Below, one piece after another: positions 12,150-24,049 of a DNA stretch of 64,000 nucleotides (positions within the stretch are counted from its first letter, which is position 1; the number at the start of each line of letters is the position of its first letter). The notes beneath the pieces are model-generated. The model saw nothing but the letters and a program-made list of their open reading frames with translations. It did not search any database and was not told where the DNA came from. Source of the stretch: Dryas octopetala (taxonomy: Eukaryota; Streptophyta; Magnoliopsida; Rosales; Rosaceae); NCBI GenBank assembly GCA_963921425.1, contig OY992840.1, positions 10,294,501-10,358,500 of the forward strand. The letters are read 5' to 3'. The position numbers were made by a program, and so were the translations under genes.

Positions 12150-12948
12150 TCTCTTCTTTTCTCTCTTGCTGTCTCTTGCTCTTTTCTCAGGGAACATAAG
12201 GGAAGTTGAAACTTGAAAACGTCTCACTCCCTAGTCCCTAACACATTCTTTGAATTGATTGATGATGATTAGTTGATACCAAAATGAGACCAAGATATCT
12301 CCTTATATACCCACAAGGAAGAGCTCAACTTAGTCTCCAACCATTGACCAGCCGAATACTTGACTCCAATTTTGGGAGATCAAAAGAGGCAACTGCATGA
12401 ATTCTCATCTCATGCTGTTTTTGATATGTGGCTAAATTTAATTGCACTGTTTGAAGTAACAATGAAATTCTTATGCCGCCCATTATCAACAAGAGTGATC
12501 AGCTAAGTAAAGCTTGACAGCCACCACCATTGTCCAATGAGAAACAAAGGTTTTGTGTTGAAGTCTTACCACCATTTACTTCAATTGGAATACTTAGCAA
12601 GTATGTACTGCTGCTTACATTATCCAATCAAAGAGGGATAGTGCAGGGTGTAAATTATGGGCTTTGGGAAGTGAAGTTTAGAGTTATTTTATTCTACCAT
12701 GAACGTAGAGAATATTGTCGAACCACCTTAATCTTTACCTGCTCTTTTATTTTATTTTGCTCATTTTTCCTACAAATTATAGTTGCTACACATAAATTAA
12801 GGTTCATTATGCTTACACCCTTGTAGTTTGGGTCATTTCTCATTTTACACCATTGCCTTCAAAACTCTAAAATCTTAATTGTAACGTTTGTTTAATTCGT
12901 TTTGCAATCTCAGCTCTCTATTAGTTTAACCATGTTTGATGTCAATTA
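12150..12948. other. Upstream region of the P450 pseudogene, no other gene seen
   Basis: This stretch contains the likely dead P450 promoter (TATA-like site near 12302-12310, read on the minus strand) and further AT-rich DNA. I see no coding sequence with family similarity; the short open frame near 12530-12826 has no recognisable features. Confidence 0.5.
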
Positions 12949-13070
12949 GGACCAATTTGGTATTGTTGTGATAACAATTAGATGTGGAGTATAATCAACT
13001 ATGAAGCAAAGCGCGTAGTTTAGTGTTTAGTATTTGATAAATTGTGTTTTCGAAAGTACTTTGAGGGCTC
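12949..13070. mobile_element. Truncated Tourist-like MITE end
   Basis: Begins ggaccaatttggtattg after tta and aligns over about 120 bp with the left end of the complete Tourist-like element at 20646. The right part is missing; a different repeat-like sequence starting ggctcgtttggtt takes over at about 13071. Confidence 0.5.
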
Positions 13071-14150
13071 GTTTGGTTCGCGAAATTCTTATGCATTTTC
13101 CAAGGGGAATGGAATGTAATTATGTAAGACTCTCATTTTTGTGTTTGGTAATGCTAGGAAAGTAAACTAGAAATTTTCTTTTTATTTCATTTTTCCATGT
13201 TTGGTTTGTGCAGGAATAGGAAATAGAAAGTGTTCAATTTTTCAATTATACCCTCATATATTATATATATATATATATTGAATGAAGGTATGTAATAAGA
13301 GAAGGTATTATAATGTATATTTTCTAATATTAGAAGGGGCATATTTGTCTAATAAAAATGCAATAAATATTTTTCCAAGGGGAGAGAAAACAAAATCTAA
13401 GCTGGAATGAAGGATTCATTTTCCTCATTTTGGGTGCATCAGATTTCTATGGGCAAGGAAACAATTTTTCATTTCTGTACTTACCAAATATGGGAATGGA
13501 GAATTGTGAAAAAAAAAAAAAAAAAAAAAAAAAGCAAGTTTGCATTTTTTTTTATTTTTTACCAAGCACTAAGTAGTTGTGGTTGGCAAAGAATTATGAA
13601 AAAAAAAAAAAAAAAGGGGTCCTTTTAAGTAGAAGTCCAAAATGAAAAAGAAATATAAGCCAGGGTCCAGTTGGTCAAAATATTAAGTAGAAGGCCAGTC
13701 TGTCTACTCAACATTAGGCAATTCCTACCGAGCGCTCGACGATTGCAGATGCAACCTGCATTTGCGACTTATTCCCTTACATCGACAACTGCATTTACAA
13801 CCTAAAATATGTCATCTACAATCTAAAAAACTGCATCTGTAACCTAAAAAGATGCATTTGCGCTGAGCTTTCGGCAAGTTACCGAGCGCTATGTTGCACT
13901 TTTTTCCCCTCTGCTCACATACACGGATAGACTGACCTTTTATTTAATTTTTTATTTGGTTGAATTTTTAGTTAAAATTTTTTTCAAAAACTGAACTTTA
14001 GAGTAATTTATTTAAAAAAAAAAAAATCGTTGTATGCTTATGTAACTGTTGTGGGACACACTTTTACTTATGTGGCAAGTGACAATGTGAGCAATGTAGA
14101 TTACTCATGCCACATGGACAAATAACAAAAAAGTGAGCATTGCTTATTTC
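13071..14150. other. Intergenic repeat-rich DNA with long A-runs
   Basis: AT-rich DNA with A-homopolymers near 13509-13533 and 13600-13615 and a GT/TA-rich stretch near 13255-13280. The beginning resembles a PIF/Harbinger-type terminus (ggctcgtttggtt), but no matching right end was found. No gene seen. Confidence 0.45.
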
Positions 14151-14292
14151 AACATAATTTGGGTTTTAGCCTTTTAGGAAACGACATGGAGTTTAAGAAA
14201 TTGCCGAATTAAAGAACACTGCACGTGTGCAGACTGCAGAGAGAGCTCGAGTTTCAGACCAAAAAAAAAAAGAGAGCTCGAGTTTGTAGAAG

Positions 14293-16560
14293 ATGACGCG
14301 GCTTCTTCAAGTTTCTATGCCTCTGAGTCTGAGAACACTTTCCAAAAGACTCCGCCTTTCGTCCACTCCCACTCCCACTCACCTCCAAATTCAATCCTTC
14401 TGCTTCAAAATGTCGTCTGACTCGCCACCTCTAACTCACTCCATCACTCTTCCGAGTCAACTCGCCGAACCCGTCCAGATTGTCGCTGCCCCTAATGTCT
14501 CCTACCCCGAGTTCAGGCGAGTCACGCTTTCCTTTTCATTATTTTTAATAAATATAATTGGGTTACAATCAAAACCCAATTTTGTAATGCTAATTATGCA
14601 GTAATAGAAATGTTAAATCAAATTCTGTATAGTCTATGCCATGTTGTTGCAGGAGTGCTATCGATTCGTCTTTGTTTAAGCAATGGCTGAAGAACATGGA
14701 GAGTGAAACTGGGATTTTACACGGCGGTGCTATGTCTCTTAGACGAGTTCTAATTCAGGTAATTCAATCCCTTCATCATTTGACAAAGAATCGATACATT
14801 GCAGAACCGACGGCCCTTTAGTCGTTGCTAATTTCCAGTATGAAATTTGGGTAACAGGGAGTGGATATGTTTGGAAAGCGCATTGGCTTTCTGAAATTCG
14901 AAGCGCATGTGTTCGATAAAGAAACAGGGAAAAAGGTATCTGAATGATATGCCCATGTACTGCTCTTTTCGTGTGCTTCATTGGTGCCCATAATTATTGA
15001 TTTCTTATGAACTAAAAGTCTAAAACATACTTAGGTTCCAGGTATTGTGTTTGCAAGAGGACCAGCTGTAGCCGTGCTTGTACTTTTGGTCTCAGAGGGC
15101 ATGACTTATGCTGTTCTTACTGAACAGGTAGGTCTTTCCCTTGGTGTTTACATATCTGTTATGAATCATGATGCTTTACTTTATCTGAAAATCCATTCAT
15201 CTTACATGTTTTCTGATGTACTCAAACCCTGGTAAAAAAACTTTTGCATGTCAAAGGTTAGAATCCCTGTTGGAAGGATCATATTGGAATTGCCTGCTGG
15301 AATGTTGAATGATGACAAGGGTGATTTTCTCGGCACTGCAATTCGTGAGGTCTCTCTCTCTCTCTCTCTCTTTGCACGAGTATAATGTGATGTGCATCTA
15401 TGTGTCCATGTATATTTATCTGATTCTTTCTTATCAAGGGCATATAAACACCTGAAAATTGATTTAGCTTACTTGTAAACCAAAAGTTACGGTTTTGGTT
15501 TATCAAGAAGATTATTGTGACATAATATGGTGTTTGGTAGCCATATCTGTCCTCTAAATCACCATCATCATCCTTGCTTTGTTGCAAATGTATGGGGCGA
15601 CAGTTGCATGAATTATAGTATTCCATTTTTTATATTATATGCAGTGTCTTCCCATTTTAATCTTGCTTGGTCTCTTGTTCTTTTACCTTGTACTCGTCTT
15701 TTTTATCCATTCCTCTGAATGTGTTTCTTGTAGAAGTTTATGAAATTTTATTTTCTCATGTTTCAGCTTCTGTTATATTCAACTATAATCTACTAACTGT
15801 GACATATTGCAATTTCTACAATTGTACCCAAACTGAAGATGCACAATTTTATCATTGACATTTTTGCAGGTTGAAGAGGAGACTGGTATATGCCTAAAAC
15901 AAGAAGACATGGTAGACCTCACAGCCTTCCTCGATCAATCTACTGGATGCAGAATTTTTCCTTCTCCAGTAAGTTGGTGTTTCTGTTGTCTAATAAGAAA
16001 AATGGTTAAAGAACATCCATAAAACTTTTTGGATAGGAAATCACATTGCATTTCTAAAGTTAAAAAGCATTGGTTTTGAGTTTTAAGATCATTTGAAACA
16101 AGTTAAATATCACTATTTTATGTAAACAACAAATGTAATGGTTTTTTGAGTGGTTAAGTAATATTCCTTTGAATCAGGTTAGAATTCGATTGGTTTGGTG
16201 TCTTCATCAATTTTTTGGTCATTTTATTTTGAACTCAGATATTATTCAAACATTTTAGTCTTGTTTCTTTTTTGTTCCACATGTCTGTAAAAGGTCACTC
16301 TTTTCTCGTTTTTGCATGGTTAGGGAGGGTGCGATGAAGAAATCAGCCTCTTTTTGTACAGAGGGCAGGTGGATAAAGAGATTATTGAGCAGCTGCAAGG
16401 AAAAGAAACAGGTCTTCGTGAACATGGGGAGCTGATTAAGGTTCGTGTGGTTCCCTATGAAAAGCTCTGGTGCATGACAGCCGATGCAAAGGTTTTATCA
16501 GCCATTGCACTGTATGAAATGGCCAAGAGAGAAGGTCACTTGCCTCCCTTAAAAACCTGA
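14293..16560 (+). CDS. NUDT14: Chloroplast Nudix hydrolase, NUDT14-like (ADP-sugar diphosphatase)
   Basis: Seven exons join in frame: 14293-14516, 14653-14758, 14858-14935, 15035-15127, 15257-15349, 15870-15968 and 16324-16560, giving 309 residues, about the size of the Arabidopsis protein as I recall it. The first 40 or so residues are Ser/Thr/Arg-rich, like a plastid transit peptide; an internal ATG (MSSDSPPLTHS) could start a shorter form. The Nudix region spans exons 5 and 6, with ELPAGML followed by REVEEETGI, the REUXEEXGU part of the box. Relatives hydrolyse ADP-glucose and related sugar nucleotides. The first intron appears to use a GC donor (cag|gcgagt) with a normal AG acceptor; only that join keeps the conserved FRSAID. 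All other introns are GT-AG. It ends about 570 bp from the converging CCS gene. A dead duplicate lies at 9475-10487. Confidence 0.93.
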
Positions 16561-17131
16561 GCTGCTAATTTTAGTAGCCACCATACCCTACATGTTTTTG
16601 GGTGGGTCTTGATGTTTGCCAACTAAGGGCTCGGTTGGTACTAGATCCTGACCAGATTTTCTTCTCTCTGCTGTGTAAAGTTTATTTTAGTTCTGTTATG
16701 TTCAATTCCCCACAAGATATTAATGGAGCTGTACAGTTCTTTTCTTGCCGGTCATTGACAAGCTATGATGGTTGATGTTACTATAGTTATTTACATATTG
16801 GATGGTTTTTGTTTCCTGCAGCCTGATAGCAACAGATAGAGTTCTCTTTCTGTTATTTTCTCCTTTTCTTCTTCCACACTTTGTTGCCCTCTCATCACAG
16901 TGAATAGGACGTTGAGATCAGCATTTAAACTTTTCAACTTAAGTATATTTGACAAGATGATACAACTTGGTCTGAACCATTTCCTTTATTAGATGAAATA
17001 ATGTCTTGTTGTCTACAGTTGACAAAGGTTGTATGAAATACAAAAACAATAAATAAAAAATGACTCTTACGGTTGTACAAGGTTCCCAATAATTCAACTA
17101 CACTATGACTCCAAATGGTTTGCCTGATATA
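16561..17131. other. 3' intergenic space between converging NUDT14 and CCS genes
   Basis: Holds the 3' UTRs of both genes. AT-rich with several possible polyadenylation signals (for example aataaataaaaaatg near 17049). No other gene or repeat seen. Confidence 0.5.
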
Positions 17132-19956
17132 TCAGACCTTGCTTGTGACAAAGTCGTTGTTACTTGATTCCCATATGGTGGTTCCATCACAAGTGCAAAG
17201 TTTTTTGTAGTTCTCACCGACTCCAGCACTTCTAGCAATTACAGCAGCTGTGATACCAGAATCTGATCTATCAGCAGTTCCACATACTGCTATCGACCGC
17301 CCAATAAGATCTGCAACTCTCAGCTTCGGTTTGACACCAGAGAAGAATGCATTACCATTCTCATCAGCATCCAATGTTCCCAGGTCGCCAAGTGGCTGAA
17401 AATAATCCAGCATACCACTTAGAGAACGCCAATTTAAGTCATTATGAAGGCAAACCAGCACAACTAAATAACCAGAAATTACATAAAACCAAAAATTAGA
17501 GATCATTAAGGATAGCCAAAATTCTAACAGTAGATTAGTCTTAAGAAATTGACATAAAATTGAATGGGATAAGTGGAAGGTCCACAATGGAGATCACACT
17601 AAAAAGTTTGCACAGATGCCATGCATGCTTATTCATAACAGCAAGCAGACAGCAGTTACTATGATGCTTACATGAATCAAGTATTAAATTTGTAATCACC
17701 AAAGGAGACGGGAAGCTAATGTATCTCCCCATGCATCCAAGATATGCTACTATGCAGAGTAGCCAAAATGACATTGCCAGCCTCCAACGATATACAAAAT
17801 TAGTAATTATATGCCAAATTGCCAACAGTACATGACTCCATAAATCTTCAAAAAAGTCTTCAGAAACATACAGACATGCAAATTTCCTCAGAAATAAACA
17901 GCAATACAATGACATTGACCATCATATCATCCTTAAATACTTGCATGCTACTATTTGAGCCTTAAAGAGAATAAACTATAGACCATTGATATAAATGTTT
18001 ACCGCCAAGAATTATTCTAATTTATATCTATATCTACCTCATTGACATGAGACTTAGATTTAAATTATTCTAATTTAGTTACTAGGTATTTATGGAAAAT
18101 CTAAACGAACATAAAATTCAGAGAATTTATATGTCAAATCAAACCTCATTTGCTTCTTCCATTGATGGATTAAACACTTTTCCAGTGCTTGCAGCACCTT
18201 TTGTTAGATCACCAAATTCATTGATAGACCAACCATGTTTTCCAGGTGACAGCCCACTAAAGCTGGCTTCAATCCTAGCCAACTCCATATTCACCTGAGC
18301 TAAACGAACCACACCAAAGATCTTTGGACCTTTAAATTCAGCAACAGCCGCAGAAACCAAGAAATCTGTCGACAAGAGAAAATAAGAATTACATCAGCAA
18401 TGTAAATTTTCATAAATACTTAATAATATCGATCAAAGAACTGAAATGTGACTTTGATATGAAAGTAACTAAAGGAATACTTCCACAGTAAAAACAGGAT
18501 GTTTAGATTATTTAAATGTTAAATGCTAGGCTAACGTAAATTACAGTTCTTTGCATGTAACAAGGAAGAAGGTTTTGAAATCTAGGTATAAATTGACTGT
18601 TGGCAAATCAGGTCATTTAGATTGTTTAACTCAAGATTCTAAAAAGGGTATCATCTAGTATTTTATCCACCAACCATACTCAAATTGCAGCCCTTTTTGT
18701 TCACATTTCAGAATCACTTATACTAGCTTGAATAATTGGCCACAAAAGAAAATACTTGCTCGAATAAGAATCTTTAATCAATCTGCACCATAGTATTTTG
18801 TCCACCAAGCATACCTTAATGGACTAAAAAACAACAACAAATTGAGGGAAAAAAACCAACTTTGTCTCTATAAAAAAGAAAAAAAAAAATTTGACCTTCT
18901 GGAATCCCCTGCCCAATTAATCTGGCTTTTCGACCTGTCTGCTCCAAAGCTTCAGTCATGGTTTTCAGTGGCGTTGAACCCCGAATCCTAACAACTTGAT
19001 TGCTGAGGTCCACCTCCACACCTTTAACACCTAGAGGAACACCAATAGAATAATAAAAAATCTTGCCAAATATAAGAAGAAAAAAACAGAGTAAATATTT
19101 CTGTTTGTGACCCACAAGCTCAAATCGCTCACCATCAACAGTTTGTAACTTATTCTTGACAGCGTTAACACAACCTTCACACTTCATGTCCACCATATAC
19201 TCTGTCTGTTACCAAATCAAAAACCAAAATTTAATTTTTCAGCAAAGCCGTTTCAGTTCAAATTTTCAGAAAAATTTATTTACTTCATAAAAAAGTTTCA
19301 GATAAATCAGCATAATCCGTTAATTTTTGTCATTAACAACTGTTTACATATGTAACTTTATCCTACTAAATACTCCAAATTTACTCCAGCTGAATAAAAC
19401 CCATATCTCAATTAAGTGATCAAGTATATCTCATACAGAGAGAAACAAAACCAGTGAAATAAATACTAAATCAATATAATTAAATCATAAGAAAATAAAA
19501 ATTTTGAAGGAAACTTACCAGTAGCTCCGGCAAGACAGCATCACTCTGCAGTTCAAAAACAAGAAATTTTCTAGATTCAGCATAGAACGATACCCATGAA
19601 AGAAAATAAAGTCAATTCAAGAATCAGAGTGCAACCCATTAAATAAAAATTGAAAAAAACAATTAAATGTTAAGAACAAAACGAAGGTTGTAAAAATTCC
19701 AGTGAACCTGATAGGAGGGCTTCTGTTCTGATGTGGGTGCGTCCATGTGGAGAGCTGAGGGTGAGTGGGTGAAGCTTGTAACGAGGCACGAACGAATTGG
19801 GTTCAGAGATAGAGTGGAGGGGAGAAAGGAGAGGTTTTGGGGTTTTGGGAATCGAAGAGATTGAGGGGAGGAAGAAGAAGAGGAAAGGGCCAAGGCCGCA
19901 GGTAATGCAGAGGCTGCTATGGCAGTCGTCGTGGCCACTGACCTCCAAAATGCCAT
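17132..19956 (-). CDS. CCS: Copper chaperone for Cu/Zn superoxide dismutase
   Basis: Six exons on the minus strand (19956-19708, 19545-19519, 19205-19133, 19030-18896, 18365-18145, 17395-17132) give 322 residues. Domain I is a heavy-metal-associated fold with the copper motif MKCEGC. Domain II resembles Cu/Zn SOD (FGVVRLAQVNMELARI, GLSPGKHGWSINEFGDLT). Domain III ends with the CTC motif in KKLCTCDGTTIW that passes copper and forms the disulphide. The N-terminal 65 or so residues before ALHMDAPTSE are Ser/Ala-rich and basic, like a plastid transit peptide. An in-frame ATG at HMDAP could start a cytosolic form, as reported for plant CCS. I chose the ATG at 19956 (MAFWRSV) because it matches the family; an upstream ATG at 20031 is in frame but adds an unusual leader. 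Apparently functional. Confidence 0.95.
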
Positions 19957-20039
19957 TTTAGCCTTTATTCTAGAAACTACTATTGCATAATTGCATTCGC
20001 TTTGGGTTGGTAGCTTTGTATCTCTGTCCATTTCATTTC

Positions 20040-20527
20040 AATATCTTTTTTTTTGTTAATTAAAACGGAGAAATGCAAGAAATTCTTGGGATGATTGGGA
20101 CACTCAATTCTCTTTTATTCTTTTGAATAATTTTTAAGGTTACTTGATTTTAAATACCAAATTTCAATAATTTGTAAGTTTAGATATTAAAATTTAATAG
20201 TATTTTAGATTAGGTATTAATTAAAAAATTAAACATAATAATATAATAAATGGTATTATAATTCACAAATATTACATCACATAATACTACAATAAAACAA
20301 ATATGATAAATCAATAAAAAATAATTAGATTTGTGTTTGACTGCTACGCAGTAAAAATGCTTAGGATTTAGCTCCTGGATTTTGAGCCGAAACCTAAACC
20401 CTAAGCCATAAGCTTCAGAACTCTAATTCTAAATTCTAAATCTCATTTATATACTCTGTATTCCATTTATATATCCTACATCACATTTTTATACCCTAAA
20501 CTAAAGTAAGGGCAACATTGTAATTTT
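20040..20527. other. Intergenic, upstream of CCS
   Basis: AT-rich DNA holding the CCS upstream region (minus strand). No coding sequence or clear repeat structure seen. Confidence 0.4.
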
Positions 20528-21400
20528 ATACTTACAAATACAATTAGATTACATTAGCCAATTTCCAAAACAATATAAAATCTTCAAGGGCAAAAATGTC
20601 AAATGGAAAGACCCAAAACAAAGGGGTCAACATGTTAGTGACTTAGGGCCAGTTTGGTATTGCTGTGAGAAAAAACAGCTGTGAAGTAAAGTGAGCAGTA
20701 AAGTAAAGTAGTTGAGTGTTTGGTAAACTATGTTTTCAAAAGTGCTGTGAGTGCAAAAAACAGCATCAAAGTGTTTGGTAAATGTTAATATAAAAATGCT
20801 GTGACTGTGTATAATTACTAAAATGGACATAATGCTGAAAGTGCATTTCACTTATTTGTTTGGTAAAAATAAAATGTTTTTTTACTTGTTTTTGAAATTT
20901 TTGACTACAAATTTTTATTAACATTAATTTTTCTAAGAACAACATTATTAAATAAGTATGCCTAATATTTTTTAGGTATATTATAATTTTAATCGTATAA
21001 ATAAAATATCATAATTAATCATCATAATATAAAATATAACTAACAATAGACAAACGGAGCCTTAATCTAAAACACTACATTTAAATTTGGTAGTACAATT
21101 GAAATATTATATAATCTTCATACTATTCTAAAAAAATTATTATGATTTGGTATTTAATCATAATTTTCAATAATTTTAAAAAAGAACAGTTTATAATTAG
21201 AAAATTAAATAAACAAAGAGTAAATGGACAATAAGAACACTCTTCTTGTCTTTAGAATCACAAAAACACAAATATTATTATTTTTTTTTTTACTTCTTTT
21301 AATTGATGTGGGACATTCGAATTTAATATTTATTTTATCATTGGATAGAAAAATACTACTAAGACTAAATTAGTTTTTCACTTTAGTTTTTCACTTTACT
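20528..21400. repeat. Direct repeat copy A flanking the subtilase relic (MITE-filled)
   Basis: Sequence from about 20528 to 21400, apart from the Tourist element at 20646-21061, is repeated in the same orientation at about 22198-22650. Shared landmarks include ttatacttacaa, aaaatgtcaaatggaaag, acatttaaatttggtagtac and gatgtgggacattcgaattt. The two copies bracket the chimeric subtilase relic. Confidence 0.85.
20646..21061. mobile_element. Tourist-like MITE (PIF/Harbinger type)
   Basis: 416 bp with ends gggccagtttggt and, read from the right, ggctccgtttgt. It is flanked by tta on both sides (20643-20645 and 21062-21064), the 3-bp target duplication of PIF/Harbinger elements. The direct-repeat copy at 22198-22650 lacks this insert and gives the empty site (gacctaattt), confirming both ends. 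No coding capacity. Confidence 0.88.
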
Positions 21401-21404
21401 AAGA

Positions 21405-22197
21405 CTAAACACTCATGCCCATTTTATGTGGCACAAGAAGATCCAAGTTGTAAGTTGAGTTAGCTGGGCCAACATTCTTCACTGTCCTTGAGTAATGCTG
21501 AGACTCAGCCGCAGAAGGGTCCTCAAATGTAATAGAAAATGAAGGGTAGTTTAGCTGAGCTTTAGGTATGACTCCAACTTCAGAGCACTTGACTGTTTGT
21601 TGGGTGATCACCTGTATCTCGCTGTCTGTGTAATTCAAACCACACAAGTAAGGGAAATAATCCTCGGGCTTTATGTCGTAGACGAGGCCCGGGTCGGATA
21701 CTTTTGATGGGTTGACATGGCCTGCCCCAGTGGCAAAGAGGTCTGCAGGGTTAAGTGTTTCATCAACAATGGGGCTGCTGCCGAGGTTTGAAACGTCGGC
21801 GGTTGTCATGATGGCGGACTTAATGGCGGCGGGGGACCAATCGGGGTGTGAGCTTTTGATCAAAGCTGCAATGCCACTCAAGTGGGGGCATGACATTGAG
21901 GTACCTGAAATCACGTTAAATGTTGCCGGCATTGTTCCATGTTCTTGCAACCTATCTTCTATATATAGTTCCAAATGGTAGACTTACACCAAGCCAAGTT
22001 CTCCTTAAATCAAATTAAACATGGAAACCAAAAAGTGTCTAATTTTGTTTGGCTTAATTGTCATGTTTTGTTCCTCACTAGCAGTTGCTGATGAAGGAGT
22101 GGCAGCTATGGAATCAGTAGCTGTGAGCGAGACACATGTGGCAAAAAACAGCATGTAAACTTACATTGTTTGGGTTAAAAAGCCCGTCCGGAAATTT
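21405..22197. pseudogene. Chimeric subtilase relic: C-terminal piece (-) joined head-to-head to N-terminal piece (+)
   Basis: The left part, to about 21928 on the minus strand, encodes the catalytic-Ser region ([12 protein letters not shown]), the AGHVNPSK region and most of the Fn3-like C-terminus, stopping early at MGMSV. From about 21925 on the plus strand the sequence copies the promoter and first codons of the subtilase at 32019: shared leader from tgccggcattgttccatg, then METKKCLILFG to KKPVRKF, with an internal stop. The two pieces meet at a shared tgcc. The right end joins flanking repeat B at a shared aaatttt. Neither piece can make an enzyme. The left piece most resembles the intact gene at 24050-26326. 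Confidence 0.9.
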
Positions 22198-22650
22198 TAT
22201 ACTTACAAGTACATTTAAATTACATTAGCCAACTTCCAAAACAATATAATATCCTCAAGAACAAAAATGTCAAATGGAAAGGTCCAAAACAAAGGGACCA
22301 ACATGTTTGTGACCTAATTTAAACCACTACATTTAAATTTGGTAGTACAATTGAAATATTATATAGTTTTCATGCTATTCTAAAAACATTATTATGATTT
22401 GGTATTTAATCCTAATTTTTTATAATTTTTTAAAAGAACAATTTATAATTAGAAAATTAAATAAACAAAGAGTAAATGGACAATAAGAACACTCTTCTTG
22501 TCTTTAGAATCACAAAAACACAAATATTATTATTTTTTTTTTTACTTCTTTTAATTGATGTGGGACATTCGAATTTAATATTTCTTTTATGATTGGATAG
22601 AAAAATACTACTAAGACTAAATTAGTTTTTCACTTTAGTTTATGAAAATC
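22198..22650. repeat. Direct repeat copy B (empty-site copy)
   Basis: Second copy of the block at 20528-21400, in the same orientation and without the Tourist insert. It ends in the tract ctactaagactaaattag and tttttcactttag. Together the two copies flank the relic as a duplication of about 450 bp. Confidence 0.85.
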
Positions 22651-23008
22651 TAGAAGAGCATTGACCATATGTTGGTTTTGAGCAAGTTTTGTATAAGATC
22701 TAACTTTACAAGTTGAGATAGAAGAAGCATACGAGTGTTTTATTGTCTATAACATATTATGTTATGTTATATTATGATAATGCTAATTTGAATCATTTAA
22801 ATAAATTATGGGTATTTTGTTTGAATGTATACTCTAGATTAAAAGTTGAAAAAACAAAAAAGTATACTCTAGATTAAAAGCATGTAACATAATGTACTAA
22901 ACTGTTTGACAAAAGTACATGTGGTGTAATATGAAAAGAACAGTTGCTTCAAACAAAATTACTTATGAGAAGCTTCTGGATTGACTGTTCTGACTTATTA
23001 GAGAGTTA
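22651..23008. other. Intergenic AT-rich DNA
   Basis: No gene or structured repeat seen. A short sequence containing agtatactctagattaaaag occurs twice near 22826-22880. Confidence 0.4.
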
Positions 23009-23950
23009 GGCCCCGTTTGGGGGTTTGGGGTTGCTGTTTGTAGCCTTTTAAGCGCTTATTTTGAGATTTTTACTTTTAAAGTTGTTTAGTAAAAATTGAA
23101 AAACTTGACATCAACTTTTTTCAAAAGCAACGCGCCTCTTACAGCGAATTTGAGAAGCAGCAAAGGAGCTGTTTTCAGAATTTGCTGTCAAAATAATCAT
23201 GTGGAGATGTTTAATGAATATTTTAAATACCAAGAATACCCCTCATTTAATTTGTGTAATGACAGGCAGCCCATTGTCCTCCTTTTACATGATATCTCCT
23301 TTCATTTTTGCACCTCCACTACTCCACCCACCCAAGTCCAACCCCCTTCCCTTCCGGCCATCCCTCCTTGCTGTCGAACTCAAGGTGGTGGAAGTCGAAG
23401 TAGTCGCAGGTATTTAGTTGCCAAATTTCTGGAAACGCCACCCCAAATGGCAAGCTATCTATCAAATTGGCCATTTCCAAGAACAACTAAAATTGCAAGA
23501 AGATGATTATCAGAGCTCTTTGGATTTTCATTATTTGTGCTCATGGAATCGCCCAATACTTTGGCTTCCATTCCTGATCTCAAAAACCTCGCCTTTGTAT
23601 TTTCTTTAAACATATAGATTTTCTTACTGGACTTTGAAACATGAGGATTCTCTCAATATTTATTTATTTTCTCTAAGGCTTCTTCATGTTTTTTCAAATT
23701 TGTTTTCAATAGACTTGTTTAATTAACTTGAAATTGCAGATGTGAGACATACGAATTTCAGTGCTATATCTATTTTAGTCGTTATGCACAATCACAGGAC
23801 TTTAATACTAAAATTTACTAAACACTCATAAACAGTTTTTTATATCAACAGCACTTTTAAAAATACAAATTACTAAATATTTACTGTTTTATTTCATACC
23901 TAATTATTCTCAGAGTACATTTGAAAGTGATTATTTAATACCAAACTGGC
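23009..23950. mobile_element. Probable Tourist-like element
   Basis: Starts ggccccgtttggggg directly after tta and ends ccaaactggc, the complement of gccagtttgg. The right flank is ttt, so the 3-bp target duplication is imperfect. About 940 bp, larger than the MITE at 20646. The interior has no recognisable coding domain. Confidence 0.5.
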
Positions 23951-24049
23951 TTTTAGAGTATAAAGTGGATAGAAATGATTCAAATGTATCAAATTTGGAA
24001 TACAAAGCGGGCTTCTATGGGCTTGTACTGGGCCAAGTCAGAATCTCCC

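Noticed and set aside
13071-13640. A second MITE starting ggctcgtttggtt
   Set aside because: Only one end is visible; no matching right end or target duplication was found.
21925-22197. A functional small subtilase-derived peptide gene
   Set aside because: It has a promoter-like leader, but the frame has an internal stop soon after the signal peptide and no mature enzyme.
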